From Acetatifactor muris (GTDB taxonomy: Bacteria; Bacillota; Clostridia; Lachnospirales; Lachnospiraceae): a stretch of DNA of 46,878 nucleotides. The stretch spans positions 1 to 46,878 of the forward strand of contig JAMPFR010000021.1 in assembly GCA_023664365.1 (NCBI GenBank). The letters run 5' to 3'. The translations under genes and the position numbers were made by a program. Below, in pieces: positions 17,990-25,527 of this stretch (positions are counted from its first letter, which is position 1; the number at the start of each line of letters is the position of its first letter). Under the pieces are notes generated by a model. That model was not told the DNA's origin. It saw nothing but the letters and a program-made list of their open reading frames with translations, and searched no databases.

Positions 17990-18022
17990 TTTATTCCAAT
18001 CGCCCTTTATCGAAAATTTTCA

Positions 18023-18157
18023 TTGCAATTAACTATTCCTTATGTTACAGTAAGTATAGAAGGAGCACCCACTCCAAAGGTGGATGCCTCTCGAATGGTT
18101 AAATTGTCCTTACGGACACCGCCTATCCTGTGGGCTGACAGGATAGGCATTTTTATT
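18023..18157 (+). ncRNA. Candidate antisense antitoxin RNA with its promoter
   Basis: Promoter TTGCAA (18023-18028), 17 bp, TACAGT (18046-18051) predicts a start near 18058. The RNA of about 100 nt would have a 5' hairpin (GCACCCAC 18065-18072 with GTGGATGC 18080-18087, seven-base loop) and a perfect 11-bp terminator hairpin (18121-18131 with 18138-18148) followed by ATTTTTATTT. It runs opposite to the toxin mRNA and overlaps its 3' untranslated region, as in RatA/TxpA-type and Fst-type systems. It is not translated as far as I can see. Confidence 0.7.
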
Positions 18158-18275
18158 TACTCTTGCTTTTCCTATCTCTTGTGAGAAAGGCAAGAAACGC
18201 AACAATCAAGCTTCCAAAGGCCACTAACAGTGTTAGTATTCCAATGAAAATTGAGATAATCTCAAATGCTGTCAT
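18153..18275 (-). CDS. Small hydrophobic type I toxin-like (holin-like) peptide
   Basis: A 40-residue ORF beginning MTAFEIISIF, with one hydrophobic helix (about 5-31, including LLVAFGSLIVAFLAFL) and a basic tail TRDRKSKSK. This is the form of the TxpA/BsrG-like putative holin-like toxins of Firmicutes, which insert in the membrane. It has a strong ribosome-binding site (GGGAGGTG, seven bases before the ATG) and its own promoter (18399-18427), giving a structured leader of about 115 nt. The convergent RNA at 18023-18157 overlaps its 3' end. The whole unit lies in the importer operon between permease and ATPase genes. An ordinary small membrane protein is the alternative, but the antisense layout argues for a toxin. 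Confidence 0.75.
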   Translation of the reverse strand: MTAFEIISIFIGILTLLVAFGSLIVAFLAFLTRDRKSKSK

Positions 18276-18398
18276 ATTACGCACCTCCCTTCCTATGTAC
18301 TCCTGGCAAGCCAGTGGATTGGCTCGGGAGGCTGCCGCCCTGTCATGGGTGCTCTTCGCGGAAAAGTCTCCTTTCCCGATGGCTCATCGCCATACTCA

Positions 18399-18427
18399 AT
18401 TTTATCATAAATGGAACAAAGATTCAA
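18399..18427 (-). promoter_or_regulatory. Toxin promoter
   Basis: Minus-strand TTGAAT (18422-18427), 17 bp, TAAAAT (18399-18404) preceded by TGA, an extended -10. It lies inside the inserted segment just after the right-hand repeat, so the module carries its own promoter. The transcript also runs toward the ATPase gene and might now help express it. Confidence 0.7.
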
Positions 18428-18451
18428 TGCCTGTTTTCTATTTTGATCATT

Positions 18452-19264
18452 TTATTCCGTCCTCCGCCTCACGCCCTCGCTGAACAATGAAAATCCCAGC
18501 ACTACCCACACGATAGTCAGCCCCGGCGCAAGCGCATACCATGGGGCGTTCTGCAGATACCCCTGGGCGTCCGAAAGCATCTTTCCCAGGCTGGCGTCCG
18601 GGGGCTGCACTCCGATTCCAAGATAACTCATGCCTGATTCCGCCAGAATCGCATTGTTAAATCCAATCATAACAGACACCCAGAACACTGAAAAAATATT
18701 AGGCAGAATATGCACAAACAGGATCCGCCCCCTGCTGACCCCCATAAGCCTTGCCCGGCCGATATAGTCCGCATCCCGAAGTCTTATGAACTCGCTTCGG
18801 ACAATTCTCACATAGCTGGGCATAAACACGATCCCCAGAGCAAGAATTACATTTTGCTTTCCGTTTCCCAAAATACTGATAAGCACCAGCGCCAGCAGGA
18901 TGCTGGGAAATCCGTTGACCGCATCCGTGATCCGCATCACAATCTCATCCGCAACGCCGCCGAAATAGCCGGTCAGCGCCCCCAGTACAATACCTGCGGC
19001 GGCGGAAAAAAGAACCACCAGGCTTCCAATCACAATGGTGGTACTCAATCCCTTCATCACCCTGGAAAATATATCCCGGCCAAAGTTATCCGTGCCGAAA
19101 ATATGCCTTAAGGAAGGGGCCGCAAACTTCTCTGTGGCAGACATGGCCGTGGTACTGTAGGGCGTCCAGAAAAAGCCCACAATTCCCAGCAGCAGAGCAA
19201 GACCTGTCATAATCAGGCCCGCCGTCAGGTACTTATTCCATTTTCCGCCATCCCTCTTTTTCAT
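18452..19264 (-). CDS. ABC importer permease, DppC/OppC type
   Basis: A 270-residue inner-membrane permease with about six membrane segments. The N-terminal HIFGTDNFGRDIFSRVMKG (the OppC-N pattern) and the EAA loop region with GRARLMGVSRGRILFVHILPN are typical. It forms a heterodimer with the DppB-type protein encoded just upstream. I take the ATG at 19264 (GGGGGA before it) because the 38 residues upstream of it in the open frame derive from the hairpin repeat at 19275-19430. Its stop codon lies in the right copy of the 15-bp repeat that bounds the toxin module. Confidence 0.92.
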   Translation of the reverse strand: MKKRDGGKWNKYLTAGLIMTGLALLLGIVGFFWTPYSTTAMSATEKFAAPSLRHIFGTDNFGRDIFSRVMKGLSTTIVIGSLVVLFSAAAGIVLGALTGYFGGVADEIVMRITDAVNGFPSILLALVLISILGNGKQNVILALGIVFMPSYVRIVRSEFIRLRDADYIGRARLMGVSRGRILFVHILPNIFSVFWVSVMIGFNNAILAESGMSYLGIGVQPPDASLGKMLSDAQGYLQNAPWYALAPGLTIVWVVLGFSLFSEGVRRRTE

Positions 19265-19274
19265 ACTATCCCCC

Positions 19275-19430
19275 ATGCCGCCGGCGGCACAAACAATTAA
19301 TGAATTGGTGCAAGAGCGGAAGAATGCCCGCACAAAGAGGTGGGCTACGCCCCCTCTTGGGCATTCTTCTGTGTGCAACTTAGATTTTCTTAGGCGGCGT
19401 ACTTTGCTGCCTTAGAAAATCTTTGCACAC
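19275..19430. repeat. Dispersed nested-hairpin repeat, copy A
   Basis: About 155 bp filling the gap between the two permease genes. It contains a long imperfect hairpin centred on GGGCTACGCCC (arms AGAATGCCC and GGGCATTCT) and then AGATTTTCTTAGGC pairing with CCTTAGAAAATCT. An outer pair, GTGTGCA and TGCACAC, closes the second hairpin. It shares architecture and much sequence with copy B at 32646-32811 and begins 1 bp from the stop codon of the DppB-type gene. The element may stabilise or attenuate the operon mRNA. Confidence 0.85.
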
Positions 19431-19431
19431 T

Positions 19432-20391
19432 TCACTTCTCGCTGATTCTGGGGTCAATGACCCGGTACAGGATATCTACCAGGAAATACACAAAAATCAC
19501 CACAAAGGTAATATACAAAATCAGGATCTCCACCACCGGGAAATCTCTGTTATTGATGGAACTGATAAGCAGCCGCCCTATGCCGGGCAGCCCGAAAACC
19601 TGCTCAATCACAATGCTGCCCGCCACAATTTCCGCAATGATCATGCCCAGAAAGGTAATGACCGGCATCATGGCGTTGCGCAGCACATGTCCGTACATCA
19701 CCCGCTGCCTGGTGCAGCCCTTGCTGTACGCCGTGCGCACATAGTCCGCCTGCAGTTCCGTCAGCATGGAATTTCTTAAGAACCGGGCCGTCATGGCAAT
19801 TTTGGGAAGCGCTACGGACAGGGCCGGAAACAGCAGATAGCCCAGAAAGCCTCCCATGTCTTCTCTGTAGCTCACATAACCGCCGGGAGCAAACCATTTC
19901 AGCACAATTCCAAATAAAAATGTCACCAGAATTCCCAAAAAGAAAGAAGGGACAGCCATAGCAGCCTGGGTGACAACTCCCAGCGCCGCATCCAGAAAGC
20001 GGCTGCCGCTCTTTGCCCACAGCACTCCCAACGGGATGGACATCACAATAATCAGAACCATGGACAGCCCGGCCAGCCAGAGGGTCACGGGAAGCTTATC
20101 CCCAATCAGCTCCGCCACCGGCATCATTTCATTCATGTTTTTGGAATATTGGTAGCTGCGTCCCAGATCTCCCCGCAGCACACCGCCCGCCCAGTTGACG
20201 TAACGCACCACCGGCGGGTCGTTTAAGCCCAGCTCCTCTCGAAGCTGTTCCTCTCTTTCGGGCGTGGCTTCCGTTCCCAGAATAGAAGTGACCACATCCC
20301 CGGGAATAATCTGAAATGCAAGGAATGCGGCCACGGAAACCAGAAACAATGTCATAATGAGAGTGATGATTTTTTTAACAAAAAAGTTCAC
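19432..20391 (-). CDS. ABC importer permease, DppB/OppB type
   Basis: A 319-residue permease with an N-terminal membrane anchor (VKKIITLIMTLFLVSVAAFLAF), the periplasmic-side segment with GLNDPPVVRYVNWAGGVLRGDLGRSY, five further membrane segments, and the EAA motif region YSKGCTRQRVMYGHVLRNAMMP. These are hallmarks of DppB/OppB. The start is GTG at 20391 with GGAGG seven bases before. It lies between the binding-protein gene (80 bp upstream) and the DppC-type gene, separated from the latter by the hairpin repeat. The substrate is not determined by sequence: peptides, nickel or others are possible. Confidence 0.94.
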   Translation of the reverse strand: MNFFVKKIITLIMTLFLVSVAAFLAFQIIPGDVVTSILGTEATPEREEQLREELGLNDPPVVRYVNWAGGVLRGDLGRSYQYSKNMNEMMPVAELIGDKLPVTLWLAGLSMVLIIVMSIPLGVLWAKSGSRFLDAALGVVTQAAMAVPSFFLGILVTFLFGIVLKWFAPGGYVSYREDMGGFLGYLLFPALSVALPKIAMTARFLRNSMLTELQADYVRTAYSKGCTRQRVMYGHVLRNAMMPVITFLGMIIAEIVAGSIVIEQVFGLPGIGRLLISSINNRDFPVVEILILYITFVVIFVYFLVDILYRVIDPRISEK

Positions 20392-20470
20392 GCGGCCGCC
20401 TCCTTTCTTTATCTCCTCCTCTGAACCGATTCGATTGCAGACAGCTTTCCCGATCCGGAAAACCGCCGCA

Positions 20471-22030
20471 TTATTGTTCGGTGTAGTACACCGTGCTCAT
20501 ATCCTGCACATAGACAGGGTAGAAGGTATAACCTCCCAGTTTGGGGCTCACTGCAATAGTGATGGCAGGCACCTGGATAAACGCGCTGCCCGCCTCGTCA
20601 CACAGTATCTGCTGCAGCTGCTTATAATATCCGGCTTTCTCCTCCGGATCCATTGCGCCGGCGGCTTTCAGATACATCTCATCATACTCCGCACTTGCAA
20701 AGTTGATAAAGTTCTTTTTGGAATCCGTCTGGAACCGGTTCATCATGTAGCCCGGCGTGTTATCACAGGTGAGGCCGCTGATGGTAGACTGGTACTTGCG
20801 TCCGTTGTAGCAGTCCTCCAGCCAGGCGTTCCACTCCACCGGATTGATGACAGCATTGATTCCCGCCTTCTTTAACTGCTCCACCACTACCTCCGCGGTC
20901 TGCATATGATACTCATAATTAGAAGGCACGGTAATCTCCAGGTCAAACCCGTCGGGATAGCCCGCATCCGCCATCAGCTCCTTTGCCTTCTCGATATTGG
21001 CCCCGGTGCCGTAAGCATCATTCAGATCCACATAGTAGCTCTGCAGTGTGGGCAGCATAGCCGCACTGATGAGGGCGGCATTGCCCCCTGCCAGAAAATC
21101 GTTGATCTCATCCTTATCCAGCGCATAGCAGATCGCCTGTCTGATGCGGACGTCGCTCAAAAGCGGGTCTGCATTGTTCAGATAGAGCGCCTGGACCACT
21201 GCGGAGGATGCGGACAAAATCTGGAAGCTGTCCTTCAGTTCATTTGCCTGGCTGTCCGTCAGGTAAGGATAAATGTCGATGGAGCCGCCCTGCAGCTCCA
21301 GCAGGGCCGTGTCGGTACTGGTGACGATCTTGAAATTCACCTCGTCCAGATAGGGAAGCCCCTGCTGCCAGTAATCCGGATTTTTCTTTACCACAATACC
21401 TTCCTGAGGCGTATAGGATACAAAAGAAAACGGCCCGGTGCCAATGGGTGTGCCGCTCTCATCCTCCCCGCTGCCTGCAGGAATGATAGCCGCCACAAAG
21501 CTGTATATCAGCTCCGTATTTGCGCTGCCCACTGTGACCTGAACCGTCTTTTCGTCAATTATGTCTACGCTTGTCAGAACCTTCAATGATGAAATCAACG
21601 GTGTGCCGTCCAGAAGGCCGGAAGCCCTCTCCAGAGAATATTTCACGTCCTCAGCCGTCACAGCACTGCCGTTATGGAACTTTACGCCCTCCCGCAGGGT
21701 GAAGGTATAGACCAGACCATCCTCGGAAACGGTGTAATCGCTTGCCAGCGCTTTCATCAAATCGCCGTTCTTGTCGGGCTTTACCAAGCCCTCAAAAATG
21801 TTGAACAGAATTTCCTTAGTTCCTGCCGCATTTGCTTTGTGTGGGTCAAGACTGTCAATATCCTGCTGTATTCCTACAACAACGGAGCCGCCATAGACCG
21901 GATCGCCTGTGGGCCCCGCGACAGAGGAATTATCCCCCGAAGACTCTCCTGTGCCGTCTGAGCCGCATCCGCCCAGTACAGCCATTGTCAGAAGCGCCGT
22001 CAAAAGTAAACTCAAAGGTTTCTTTTTCAT
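20471..22030 (-). CDS. Extracellular solute-binding lipoprotein, family 5
   Basis: A 519-residue lipoprotein (lipobox VLGGC after MKKKPLSLLLTALLTMA) with a Ser/Gly-rich linker, then the family 5 solute-binding fold: QQDIDSLDPHKANAAGTKEILFNIFEGL, LREGVKFHNGSAVTAEDVKYSLER, and GTGPFSFVSY. It delivers substrate, most often oligopeptides, to the permeases encoded downstream. The ATG at 22030 is chosen because the lipoprotein signal begins there and GGAG precedes it. It is the first gene of the importer operon; a promoter lies about 55 bp upstream. The type II toxin-antitoxin pair is divergent from it. Confidence 0.93.
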   Translation of the reverse strand: MKKKPLSLLLTALLTMAVLGGCGSDGTGESSGDNSSVAGPTGDPVYGGSVVVGIQQDIDSLDPHKANAAGTKEILFNIFEGLVKPDKNGDLMKALASDYTVSEDGLVYTFTLREGVKFHNGSAVTAEDVKYSLERASGLLDGTPLISSLKVLTSVDIIDEKTVQVTVGSANTELIYSFVAAIIPAGSGEDESGTPIGTGPFSFVSYTPQEGIVVKKNPDYWQQGLPYLDEVNFKIVTSTDTALLELQGGSIDIYPYLTDSQANELKDSFQILSASSAVVQALYLNNADPLLSDVRIRQAICYALDKDEINDFLAGGNAALISAAMLPTLQSYYVDLNDAYGTGANIEKAKELMADAGYPDGFDLEITVPSNYEYHMQTAEVVVEQLKKAGINAVINPVEWNAWLEDCYNGRKYQSTISGLTCDNTPGYMMNRFQTDSKKNFINFASAEYDEMYLKAAGAMDPEEKAGYYKQLQQILCDEAGSAFIQVPAITIAVSPKLGGYTFYPVYVQDMSTVYYTEQ

Positions 22031-22081
22031 ACTCTTCTCCTCTTCGATCAATAAACCTCTCACTATTCGATTGTCACCCTC

Positions 22082-22109
22082 ATTTTACCATAGAATCTGA
22101 TATATGCAA
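22082..22109 (-). promoter_or_regulatory. Promoter of the importer operon
   Basis: Minus-strand TTGCAT (22104-22109), 16 bp, TAAAAT (22082-22087) with TGG directly before the -10 (extended type). It gives a short leader to the binding-protein start at 22030. Confidence 0.6.
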
Positions 22110-22207
22110 GTGTTTTCTGCATTCAGTCCAATGCAAAGAACAGGCTTGGTTACTGTGTGAAAAGTAACTTTTATCTCTGTCAACCGCACCTAATAGGTTC
22201 GTATCTA

Positions 22208-22235
22208 TTGTATTTCTCTTTTTTTTGAGTATAAT
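22208..22235 (+). promoter_or_regulatory. Promoter of the RelB/DinJ-PIN pair
   Basis: TTGTAT (22208-22213), 16 bp, perfect TATAAT (22230-22235), followed by AAAGGAGG and the antitoxin start. Autorepression by the antitoxin is typical of this class; no clear palindrome was picked out by eye. Confidence 0.65.
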
Positions 22236-22258
22236 AAATAGTAAAGGAGGTATTGATA

Positions 22259-22552
22259 ATGGCACAAGCGACTTTTAGTGTCCGCATGGATGAAACCCTG
22301 AAGCGTCAATTCGATGCTCTTTGTGCGGACTTCGGAATGAATGCCACTACTGCATTCAATGTCTTTGCACGGGCTGTTGTTCGGGAAAGAAAAATTCCAT
22401 TTGAGATTCAGGCTTCTGAAGAAGTAACCAGAGCCTCCGGTATGCAGGCTTTTCTTGCTCTGCGAAATGAAGCAAAAAAGAATGGTGTTCAGGATTTGAC
22501 CTTGGATGAAATCAACGAAGAAATCCGACAGGCACGGTACGGAGGTGAATGA
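22259..22552 (+). CDS. Type II antitoxin, RelB/DinJ family
   Basis: A 97-residue antitoxin. The N-terminal part TFSVRMDETLKRQFDALCADFGMNATTAFNVFARAVVRERKIPFEI is a typical ribbon-helix-helix RelB/DinJ domain that binds DNA; the C-terminal part (LTLDEINEEIRQARYGG) is the likely toxin-wrapping helix. The ATG at 22259 has GGAGG eight bases upstream; a TTG at 22253 would be too close to it. Its stop codon is directly followed by the PIN toxin start. Codon use and GC content are visibly lower than in the neighbouring metabolic genes, suggesting transfer. RelB/DinJ antitoxins more often pair with RelE/YafQ toxins; pairing with a PIN protein is less usual. Confidence 0.9.
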   Translation: MAQATFSVRMDETLKRQFDALCADFGMNATTAFNVFARAVVRERKIPFEIQASEEVTRASGMQAFLALRNEAKKNGVQDLTLDEINEEIRQARYGGE

Positions 22553-22969
22553 ATGATCTTCTATGCAGTAATCGACACCAATGTCCTTGTTTCTGCATTG
22601 CTTTCAAGCCATGACGACACCGCTACCGTCCTGGTCGTCGGAAAAATATTCTCCGGTGAGGTGATTCCACTCTTCAGCGACGAAATCCTGAAAGAGTACA
22701 ACAAAGTGTTACGACGCACGAAGTTTCATTTTTCGGAAGAGACTGTCAACTTGCTTCTCCAGACCATTGAGAAGTTTGGAGAGCAAGTCGTACCTTCACC
22801 AACCGGTGAACTGCTTCCTGATATAAAAGACCTGCCTTTTTATGAGGTCGTTGTCCAGAAGCATGAAGACGATGCGTATCTGGTTACCGGCAATATGAAA
22901 CACTTCCCGGCAAAACCATTCATTGTCACGGCAAAAGAATTTCTGGACATTTTAAACACGGCAAAATAG
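22553..22969 (+). CDS. PIN-domain toxin (COG1569-like)
   Basis: A 138-residue PIN-fold protein, presumed Mg-dependent endoribonuclease toxin neutralised by the preceding antitoxin. The first acidic residue is in YAVIDTNVLVSALLS. Further acidic positions are in SDEILKEYNKVLRRTKF and VVVQKHEDDAYLVTGNMKHFP, and the PIN core ends with FIVTAKEFLDIL. The form matches the putative toxin component of the PIN family known as COG1569. Its ATG follows the antitoxin stop with no gap, with a GGAGG inside the antitoxin end. The target RNA is unknown. Confidence 0.88.
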   Translation: MIFYAVIDTNVLVSALLSSHDDTATVLVVGKIFSGEVIPLFSDEILKEYNKVLRRTKFHFSEETVNLLLQTIEKFGEQVVPSPTGELLPDIKDLPFYEVVVQKHEDDAYLVTGNMKHFPAKPFIVTAKEFLDILNTAK

Positions 22970-23016
22970 GCGGATTTTATTGCCTGATCCTATAGAGTAA
23001 TATATGCAGGGAGTTT

Positions 23017-23850
23017 TTACACACCCTCCACGCAGTTATGCATCAGCATGGCGATGGTCATGGGCCCCACGCCGCCGGGAACCGGGGTGATGGCGCTGCA
23101 GTGGGGAGCCACCCTTTCAAAATCAACATCTCCGCAAAGCTTGTTGTTCTCGTTTCTGTGGATGCCCACATCAATAACCACAGCCCCTTCCTTCACATAG
23201 CTCTCATCGATAAATTTCGGCTTGCCGATGGCGGCAACCAGAATATCCGCCCGTCTGGTGATTTCCTTCAGATTTTTCGTTCTGGAATGGCAGACCGTTA
23301 CCGTACCGTTCTCCCGCAGCAGCAGCATGGCCATAGGCTTGCCCACAATATTGCTGCGCCCCAGCACCACGCACTCCTTTCCCTCAATCTCAATGCCGGA
23401 TCGTCTCAGCAGCTGGATCACTCCTGCAGGGGTACAGGAGACAAAGCCCGGCCTGCCGATACTTAAATTTCCCACGCTGACGGGATGGAACCCGTCCACA
23501 TCCTTCTCCGGGGAGATGGCAAGGAGGATTTTCTCTTCGTTTATGTGCTTCGGCAGGGGAAGCTGCACCAGAATACCGTTCACTTCCTTTTTACCGTTCA
23601 GTTCCTCGATGAGCTTCAACAGCTCCTCCTCCCTGGTCTCCTCCGGCAGTCCATAGCTTAAGGACTCAATCCCCACATACTCGCAGGCCTTTTTCTTATT
23701 GTTCACATAGACGCTGGAGGCAGGGTCCGTCCCCACCTGGATAACCGCCAGACATCTGCTTTCCCCTTCCGCCTTCAGCCGGGCCATCTTCTCCTTCAGC
23801 TCGTCCTTGATCTCCTGAGAAATTCTCTTCCCGTCAATTATCTGATACAT
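23017..23850 (-). CDS. folD: Methylenetetrahydrofolate dehydrogenase/cyclohydrolase
   Basis: Bifunctional one-carbon enzyme: oxidises 5,10-methylene-THF with NADP+ and hydrolyses the methenyl form to 10-formyl-THF. Signatures seen: VQVGTDPASSVYVNNKKKACEYVGI with the catalytic lysine, ILVQLPLPKHINEEKIL, VDGFHPVSVGNL, the dinucleotide motif VVLGRSNIVGKPMAMLL, and the C-terminal TPVPGGVGPMTIAMLMHNC. The 277 residues match the family. AAAGGAG precedes the ATG. The gene converges with the PIN toxin gene. No operon partner is visible. Confidence 0.97.
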   Translation of the reverse strand: MYQIIDGKRISQEIKDELKEKMARLKAEGESRCLAVIQVGTDPASSVYVNNKKKACEYVGIESLSYGLPEETREEELLKLIEELNGKKEVNGILVQLPLPKHINEEKILLAISPEKDVDGFHPVSVGNLSIGRPGFVSCTPAGVIQLLRRSGIEIEGKECVVLGRSNIVGKPMAMLLLRENGTVTVCHSRTKNLKEITRRADILVAAIGKPKFIDESYVKEGAVVIDVGIHRNENNKLCGDVDFERVAPHCSAITPVPGGVGPMTIAMLMHNCVEGV

Positions 23851-24044
23851 ACTGGCTCCTTTCCTATCCTATCCGATGTATTGCACCGCTCTCATTATCT
23901 CAAAATATCATCACATTCGCCAGGCCGATTTTATTCCGCGAGCAAATGTGTCTTTCAGACACATGAGCCAAGTCAGCTACGTTGACTTTGTGCCAATATG
24001 TCCACAGGATGCATTTTGCCTTACAGCGGGGTCATTGGCTGGCC

Positions 24045-24737
24045 TTATGCCTGCGGCGCATCCCTAAGCAAATCCTTCACCACTTCACCCGCAATGATCA
24101 GCCCTGCCACTGAGGGCACAAAAGACACGCTGCCCGGCGGTCGCTCCCTGCATAAGGGCTCCTCCTCCGAATACACCACCTTCAGGGAATGGATCCCCCT
24201 CTTCCGCAGTTCCCTGCGCATCACCTTCGCCAGGGGACAGACCCTTGTCTCATAGATATCCGCCACCTTCAGAGCCGTAGGGTCAAGCTTGTTTCCCGTT
24301 CCCATGGAACTGATAATGGGCGTCCCCGCCGCTTTCGCCTGCTCCGCCAGCAGCAGCTTCCCCGTCACCGTGTCTATGGCGTCCACCACATAGTCATATT
24401 CCCTGAAATCAAAGCAATCTGCCGTCTCCGGCAGATAAAAAATCTTATAAATGCTGACAAGACAGTCCGGATTGATTTCCTTTACCCTGTCCCGGGCCGC
24501 TTCCGCCTTTGCCTTTCCAAGCGTGTTCACCGTAGCGATGATCTGCCGGTTCAGGTTGCTCGGCGCTATCACATCATTGTCAACCAGATCCAGCCCGCCT
24601 ATGCCGCACCGGGCAAGAGCCTCCACCACATAGCCTCCTACGCCGCCCAGGCCGAATACGGCCACCCTTGCCCCGGCCAGCTTCTCCATATTTTCACTGC
24701 CCAACAGCAGCCGGGTTCTCTCAAATCTATCTTCCAT
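24045..24737 (-). CDS. tcdA: tRNA threonylcarbamoyladenosine dehydratase
   Basis: A 230-residue E1/ThiF-fold protein that uses ATP to cyclise N6-threonylcarbamoyladenosine at position 37 of tRNAs to the hydantoin form. It begins with RFERTRLLLGSENMEKLAGARVAVFGLGGVGGYVVEALARCG, containing the nucleotide motif GxGGVG. LDLVDNDVIAPSNLNRQI and DYVVDAIDTVTGK then follow, and SSMGTGNKLDP ends the core. The absence of paired zinc cysteines and the RCGI/NLNRQI pattern favour TcdA (CsdL) over MoeB or ThiF. The ribosome-binding site GAGAGG precedes the ATG. A gap of 194 bp downstream toward folD holds a small hairpin (ATGTGTCT/AGACACAT near 23945-23963). Confidence 0.92.
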   Translation of the reverse strand: MEDRFERTRLLLGSENMEKLAGARVAVFGLGGVGGYVVEALARCGIGGLDLVDNDVIAPSNLNRQIIATVNTLGKAKAEAARDRVKEINPDCLVSIYKIFYLPETADCFDFREYDYVVDAIDTVTGKLLLAEQAKAAGTPIISSMGTGNKLDPTALKVADIYETRVCPLAKVMRRELRKRGIHSLKVVYSEEEPLCRERPPGSVSFVPSVAGLIIAGEVVKDLLRDAPQA

Positions 24738-24889
24738 GGATACCTCTCAAGCCTGTTTTTCCTAATCAGGGCCCAAGCCTGCCGCAAAGCTGCCCGGATC
24801 CTCCCACATATGTCAACAGTCTCCCATGATACAGCCGTCACACACATACCGACATTCTCCCGCGACACAGCCTCCCGCCTCTTTACCCG

Positions 24890-25525
24890 TCACCGTATGA
24901 ACCTCTGCAGCTTCTTTCCCACCCAGGTGATCACCGGGCCCAGAAAGAACGCCACCGCCGCTGTAACGATTCCCACGTCTCCGCCAAGGAGGAAGCCCAC
25001 CACCATAAAGGAAATATCCCATATCATCCTGACCGCCTTAAAGGAAAGCTTTTTCACATGGTTGGAAATGATAAAGGGCAGCCCGTCATAGGGAGAGGTG
25101 CCCAGCCCTGCAGTCATATAAGTGGAGGCTCCCAGAATAAAGACCGCCAGCACGGGAATCAACAGGCCGTAACGCACTCCCGCCTGCTGAAAAAAGCCCT
25201 CCGGAACCGTGTTGTCCCACACCCAGCCCCAAAAATCCGCAATATACCCCAAAAAGACCATGTTTCCTATGGTCCCGAATCCAATCAGGCTCATGTCAAA
25301 CCGGATGACAAAGAGAAATGTCACCAGATGACACAGCAGCTGGGCTGTTCCGAAGCTTATGGGCACGAAGCGAATCACTCCCTGGGTCAGGCAGGAACAG
25401 GGATCTGTCCCCAGATTCAGCTTAATCAGCAGCGAAAGCCCGAAGCCCTGCAGCAGCACTCCGATTATCACCATAACCAGCCTGTTTTTAAACTTGGGCG
25501 GTCTTGCAAAACACGTCAGTTTCAC
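24890..25525 (-). CDS. YczE/YitT-like membrane protein
   Basis: A 211-residue integral membrane protein with five or so hydrophobic segments. The repeated small motifs GFGLSLLIKLNLGTDPCSCLTQG and TYMTAGLGTSPYDGLPFII match the YczE (COG2364) family, whose role is poorly known; in Bacillus YczE affects surfactin production and other members are transport-like. The start is GTG at 25525, two bases after the phosphodiesterase stop, with GGAGG overlapping that gene's end, so the two are translated together. Confidence 0.8.
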   Translation of the reverse strand: MKLTCFARPPKFKNRLVMVIIGVLLQGFGLSLLIKLNLGTDPCSCLTQGVIRFVPISFGTAQLLCHLVTFLFVIRFDMSLIGFGTIGNMVFLGYIADFWGWVWDNTVPEGFFQQAGVRYGLLIPVLAVFILGASTYMTAGLGTSPYDGLPFIISNHVKKLSFKAVRMIWDISFMVVGFLLGGDVGIVTAAVAFFLGPVITWVGKKLQRFIR

Positions 25526-25527
25526 AT

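Larger units (their letters stand above)
17983..18458. mobile_element. Toxin-antitoxin segment between 15-bp direct repeats
   Basis: TGATCATTTTATTCC occurs at 17983-17997 and again at 18444-18458, identical at 15 of 15 positions. The left copy holds the ATPase start codon, the right copy the permease stop codon. Deleting one repeat plus the 446 bp between fuses permease stop and ATPase start with one base between, a normal tight operon junction. The segment carries the small hydrophobic ORF and the convergent RNA described separately. No terminal inverted repeats and no transposase are visible, so the insertion mechanism is unknown. Insertion with target duplication is inferred. Confidence 0.75.

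Noticed and set aside
17998-18443. Insertion sequence as source of the 15-bp duplication
   Set aside because: No transposase ORF and no terminal inverted repeats could be seen in the 446 bp, so I describe it only as an inserted toxin-antitoxin segment.
23945-23963. Hairpin ATGTGTCT/AGACACAT between folD and tcdA as terminator
   Set aside because: No T-run follows in either direction; noted only as a small hairpin.
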